A DNA stretch of 64,000 nt from Linanthus parryae (taxonomy: Eukaryota > Streptophyta > Magnoliopsida > Ericales > Polemoniaceae): positions 18,535,001 through 18,599,000 of the forward strand of contig JALGPY010000003.1 in assembly GCA_023055425.1 (NCBI GenBank), in the 5' to 3' direction. Position numbers and translations under genes: made by a program. Shown here piece after piece: positions 60,459-64,000 of this stretch. The stretch's first letter is position 1, and each line of letters begins with the position of its first letter. The notes under the pieces were generated by a model. The model was not told the DNA's origin and searched no databases. It saw only the letters and a program-made list of their open reading frames with translations.

Positions 60459-62122
60459 CACACGTCATAGAGCATAAACGTAGTTTATGTGTTACGTTTT
60501 AGTTGTTTTACACCTTAATTTGATTGTTTATCGCGTAAAACAAGACAAATCAAGCATGGGATGCAATTTGTCAATAATTCATCATAACAAGATCCAATTT
60601 TTGCATTGGATGCATGAATTGGTGAGTTTGAGAAATTTCAGGATCTTAGATCTAGGGTTTGGGCATCCTTGGGGAAGAAGGAGTTCTCCCAAAACAAGGA
60701 AACAACCAAACTTGGGCACCAAGCAACGGAGTTGTTTTGGAAACAACTCCCATAGAAGGGTTCGGCCCCCCTAGGGACCGCCCCCCCTTGCTTGCCGCCC
60801 AAGCTTGGGAGCCCTAAGGGGCCGGGCGGCCCTAACCCGCGTGCCTAGCTTGCGGGTTTTGGGCCGGGCCGGCCCTAGGGCCTTATGGTTCACTTTAATG
60901 GGCCCGGGCAATTGGATTGTTGGGCCCATGGACCGTTTTAACCCTAGAAATCCTAAAATCAATTAAAATTGACCAAGCGCGTTAAAATTGGATTTTAACT
61001 GTTTATGTGCAAATCGCATGGTGATTGGATATGGCCTTAGGATGTGGTTTGATGTGGATGTTTAATTTTGTGGTTTGGTTTTACGGCCTGCGAGCTGATC
61101 AATTAATTGTAATAATTAATTAGGGTTTTATGGCCTGCGTGCCATTTTTTTTTTCTCAACTTGTGAGATTTATTTTATTTAGTATAGTTTTTAGCTAGTG
61201 CTAGATAAAGTAGATTGTTAGCCAAGATTGGAGAAAAGAAGCCCAAAGCCAAAGAAGCCACAAAAGATGGAGCATGGAGCAATCCACAAGACTATGAAGG
61301 ATGGACCAAAAGATCAAGACGCATGGAGATGTGTTTGCTTTAGGGTTCATAGATAATTCCATTGGCTTGGAATTATCTTAGTCTAGAAAAGGCCATATCC
61401 ACATCACGTTTAATTTTCAGTTTTGTGGTTGTTTATTTATTTTCTTATTATTTGTGTGGTTGGTGTATGGATGATGCATGCAATTAGGATAATAAGATAA
61501 TTAGACAACCCGGATCTATTATTTGGAGTTGTGCCCAAACTCAAATAGATAGATTAGTTGATATTGATCAACAAAACAATTAAAAAATTTAAAATCCCTC
61601 AAAATTCAAATATTGTGTTCTTGCCTTCTCGTTATTTAAACACTCATTATCATCATTATTTATCAAGCTCGTGCGTGCCAAAGCATGGCGACTTGGTTCA
61701 TAATGATGGAATGCAATGGCACGTAACAATGTGAAATTGTTTAGATAAGAGGTTGAACACAACTAGGCTATTAATTTGATTAAGAAACCTAGAGGCAATC
61801 AATTGGGATTATCCATATGGATGGATAAATAAGGAGTTATTTGCCCGATTGAACCAAGAGTTGCATATGGGATGCAATTGGAATTGTTCCTACCTAAAGT
61901 AGTCAAATTATGGGTGACTTGCCAAAGCAAGCTCATAAGGAGATGAAAGATGGATCTTGGCCCACTAGAAAATATAAGGATATTTTCCGCATTAATATCT
62001 CGAGGGTTATTAATCCGTAGAAAAATAGTGGGAGCTATATTTAATAAACTAGCCATTATTAAATATAGTCAAAAATTCACAAATACTAAAACTTGCGTAT
62101 TTTCCCTTTTGTAGAATTCCAA
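60459..62122 (+). other. Leader of copy 5
   Basis: About 1.66 kb, colinear with the copy 4 leader. The paired GGCCTGCG motif is at about 61085-61094 and 61132-61139. TATTTTCCCTTTTGTAG (ending 62114) is a strong 3' splice-site-like sequence just before gag. No convincing gene is present. Confidence 0.8.
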
Positions 62123-64000
62123 ATGGCAAACAACTCATCGAGTTCACAACATTCCCTACGATCTGTCCTTGAGAAGGACAAGCTCTCTGGAACCAACTTT
62201 CTTGATTGGTACAGAAACTTGAGAATTGTTCTCAAGCAAGAGAAGAAACTGTACGCAATAGAGGAGCATGTTCCAGAAGGTCCAGAGAACCAAATACCTG
62301 CTTCCTTAAAGGCGTATCAAAAGCGTGTTGACGGCGCTAATGATGCGGCCTGCCTTATGCTTTGCACCATGACTTCCGAGCTTCAGAAGCAACACGAAAA
62401 CATGAATGCTGTCGATATGATCGAACATCTAAAGCAGCTCTTCCAAGAGCAGGCGAGGGTAGAGAGGTATGAGGTCTCAAAGGCACTGTTCAAATTTCAT
62501 CTGGAAGAAGGGAACCCGGTGGGACCCCATGTACTCCGAATGATCGGGTACTTGGAGAATCTCGCCCGACTAGGGTTCCCGGTCGGCCAAGAGTTGGCAA
62601 CCGATCTCGTGTTGCAATCGTTGCCCGAGAGTTATGGACAGTTCATTATGAACTATAACATGAACGAGATCGTTAAACCACTGCCAGATTTGCTCAACAT
62701 GTTGAGGACGGCTGAACAGAGCATTAACAAGGGTAAGGGCAAGGCTATTATGATGGTGCAGAAAGGAAAGGGCAAAAGGTTTGCCTCTTCCTCCAAGGGC
62801 AAAGGCAAGTCAGTTGCCAAGTCCAAGGAACCAGCCCTTAAGCCTGTTGGTGGCATTGCCAAGGCCGTGACTAAGGGTGAGTGTCACTACTGCAGTCAGC
62901 CTGGACACTGGAGGAGGAACTGCCCAAAATATCTGGAGGACAAGAGGCTTGGAATAGTGATTCCACCACCACCAGGTATTTTTGTTGTAGATGTCAATTT
63001 AACTGTCTCTACATCATGGGTATTAGATACTGGATGTGGATCTCATATTTGTCGAAATATGCAGGATCTAAAGAGAAGTAAAAGATTGGCTAAAGGGGAG
63101 ATAGATCTGCGCGTTGGGAATGAAGCAAAGGTTGCTGCGTTGGCCATAGGCGTGTGCGAGCTATCTCTGCCTTCAGGATTAGTTTTAGAATTAAATAATT
63201 GCTATTTTGTGCCTGCTATGAGCAGAAACATTATTTCTATTTCTTGTTTGGACACGGATGGTTTTATTATTTCAATAAAGAACAATTGTTGTTCCTTTTA
63301 TTTCAATAGTATTCACTATTTTAGTGCGCAATTATTTAATGGACTGTATGTCCTTGATCTAAGCAATCCTGTCTACAACATTAATACCAAGCGGATTAAA
63401 ATAAATGATTTAAATCCTGCTTATTTATGGCACTGTCGTTTAGGCCACATAAACGAGAAACGTGTATCTAGACTCCATAAGGATGGATTACTAGACTCAT
63501 TTGATTTTGAATCATATGAGACATGTGAGGCTTGTTTATTGGGAAAAATGACAAAGTACCCTTTCAATAAGAAAGGTGAGAGGACTAGTGAGCAATTGGC
63601 GCTCATACATACCGATGTGTGTGGGCCATTTGCCACGTCTGCCAGGGGTGGTTATGTCTACTTCATTACATTTACTGATGATTACAGTAGATATGGATTT
63701 GTGTACCTTATGAGGGCAAAATCCGAATCCTTTGAAGTGTTCAAGGAATTCAAAAATGAAGTAGAAAAGCAACTTGGTAAAAGTATGAAGGCTCTACGAT
63801 CGGATCGTGGAGGAGAATACTTGAGCCAAGAGTTTGACGACTATCTTAGAGAGTGTGGGATCGTGTCCCAGCTCGCTCCACCCGGAACGCCACAGTGGAA
63901 TGGCGTGTCCGAGAGGAGGAATCGAACCCTATTGGATATGGTTCGATCTATGATGTGTCAAACCGATCTTCCATTGTCATTTTGGGGCTACGCTCTATTA
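62123..64000 (+). CDS. Copia gag-pol of copy 5, open to the window end (partial)
   Basis: From the ATG at 62123 I read 626 codons without a stop to base 64000. Domains: gag, zinc knuckle CHYCSQPGHWRRNC (62884-62925), protease LDTGCGSH (about 63020-63045), integrase HHCC (WHCRLGH at about 63429; CEACLLGKM), and the core with HTDVCGPF, RSDRGGEY and NGVSERRNR. The three catalytic integrase residues are all present, and none of copy 4's lesions in this part occurs. RT, RNase H and the 3' LTR lie beyond the window, so whether it is fully intact is unknown. Confidence 0.93.
   Translation, partial: MANNSSSSQHSLRSVLEKDKLSGTNFLDWYRNLRIVLKQEKKLYAIEEHVPEGPENQIPASLKAYQKRVDGANDAACLMLCTMTSELQKQHENMNAVDMIEHLKQLFQEQARVERYEVSKALFKFHLEEGNPVGPHVLRMIGYLENLARLGFPVGQELATDLVLQSLPESYGQFIMNYNMNEIVKPLPDLLNMLRTAEQSINKGKGKAIMMVQKGKGKRFASSSKGKGKSVAKSKEPALKPVGGIAKAVTKGECHYCSQPGHWRRNCPKYLEDKRLGIVIPPPPGIFVVDVNLTVSTSWVLDTGCGSHICRNMQDLKRSKRLAKGEIDLRVGNEAKVAALAIGVCELSLPSGLVLELNNCYFVPAMSRNIISISCLDTDGFIISIKNNCCSFYFNSIHYFSAQLFNGLYVLDLSNPVYNINTKRIKINDLNPAYLWHCRLGHINEKRVSRLHKDGLLDSFDFESYETCEACLLGKMTKYPFNKKGERTSEQLALIHTDVCGPFATSARGGYVYFITFTDDYSRYGFVYLMRAKSESFEVFKEFKNEVEKQLGKSMKALRSDRGGEYLSQEFDDYLRECGIVSQLAPPGTPQWNGVSERRNRTLLDMVRSMMCQTDLPLSFWGYALL

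Overview
This is a repeat-dense stretch of a plant nuclear genome, probably a eudicot. The evidence is Ty1/copia elements primed by initiator tRNA-Met, a plant-type LINE with a DUF4283 gag-like ORF1, a chromovirus-like Ty3/gypsy remnant, CACTA, hAT and PIF/Harbinger DNA transposons, a TRIM element, and one plant F-box gene. No bacterial-style operons, CRISPR arrays or RNA genes were seen. The F-box gene at 14717-15937 (+) is the only convincing host gene; almost everything else is transposon or transposon debris. Layout: 1-544 is the end of a hAT-like element sitting in copia copy 1 (minus strand; pol 545-3978, leader 3979-5569, 5' LTR 5583-7017). Copy 1 sits in an older copia LTR (7018-7829), which itself interrupts the reverse transcriptase of a LINE (7830 to about 10815). 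Next come an LTR-like fragment, an (ATT)n tract, and a diverged inverted-repeat pair (about 11671-11895 and 14205-14415) that encloses a solo copia LTR with a clean 5-bp target duplication (12006-13435). After the F-box gene lie a 0.32-kb tandem duplication, a decayed second copia gag, and the 3' end of a gypsy element (integrase, chromodomain-like tail, 3.4-kb LTR) carrying a 439-bp hAT MITE with a perfect 8-bp target duplication. From 23581 to the window end there is one deeply nested copia complex. Copy 3 (minus, old) has its 3' LTR at 23581-24975 and its leader ending at 42301. It is split by a 995-bp PIF/Harbinger-like MITE, a 1508-bp solo LTR (target duplication GATGA) and a 10,670-bp CACTA element (30081-40750, target duplication ATA). 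The CACTA element carries three tandem 715-bp units, each containing a small TRIM retrotransposon. Copy 4 (plus, old) was inserted into copy 3's leader. Copy 2 (minus, very young, full length, 42696-51127, target duplication AAACG, two 1436-bp LTRs with one difference seen) was inserted into copy 4's 5' LTR. Copy 5 (plus, frame open to the window end) was inserted into copy 4's 3' LTR. How the pieces work: in the copia copies the LTR supplies promoter and polyadenylation, the PBS primes reverse transcription, and a single gag-protease-integrase-RT-RNase H frame encodes the machinery. All copies seen complete carry at least one disabling lesion; copy 5 is still open as far as visible. All five copies have an unusually long leader of about 1.2-1.7 kb that ends in a splice-acceptor-like sequence just before the gag ATG, which suggests a spliced leader. 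I found no wholly new enzymatic system. The most notable items are the nested chronology, the TRIM-bearing triplication inside the CACTA element, the leader-intron hypothesis and the young nearly intact copy 2. All identifications were made by reading the sequence; no database search was run.
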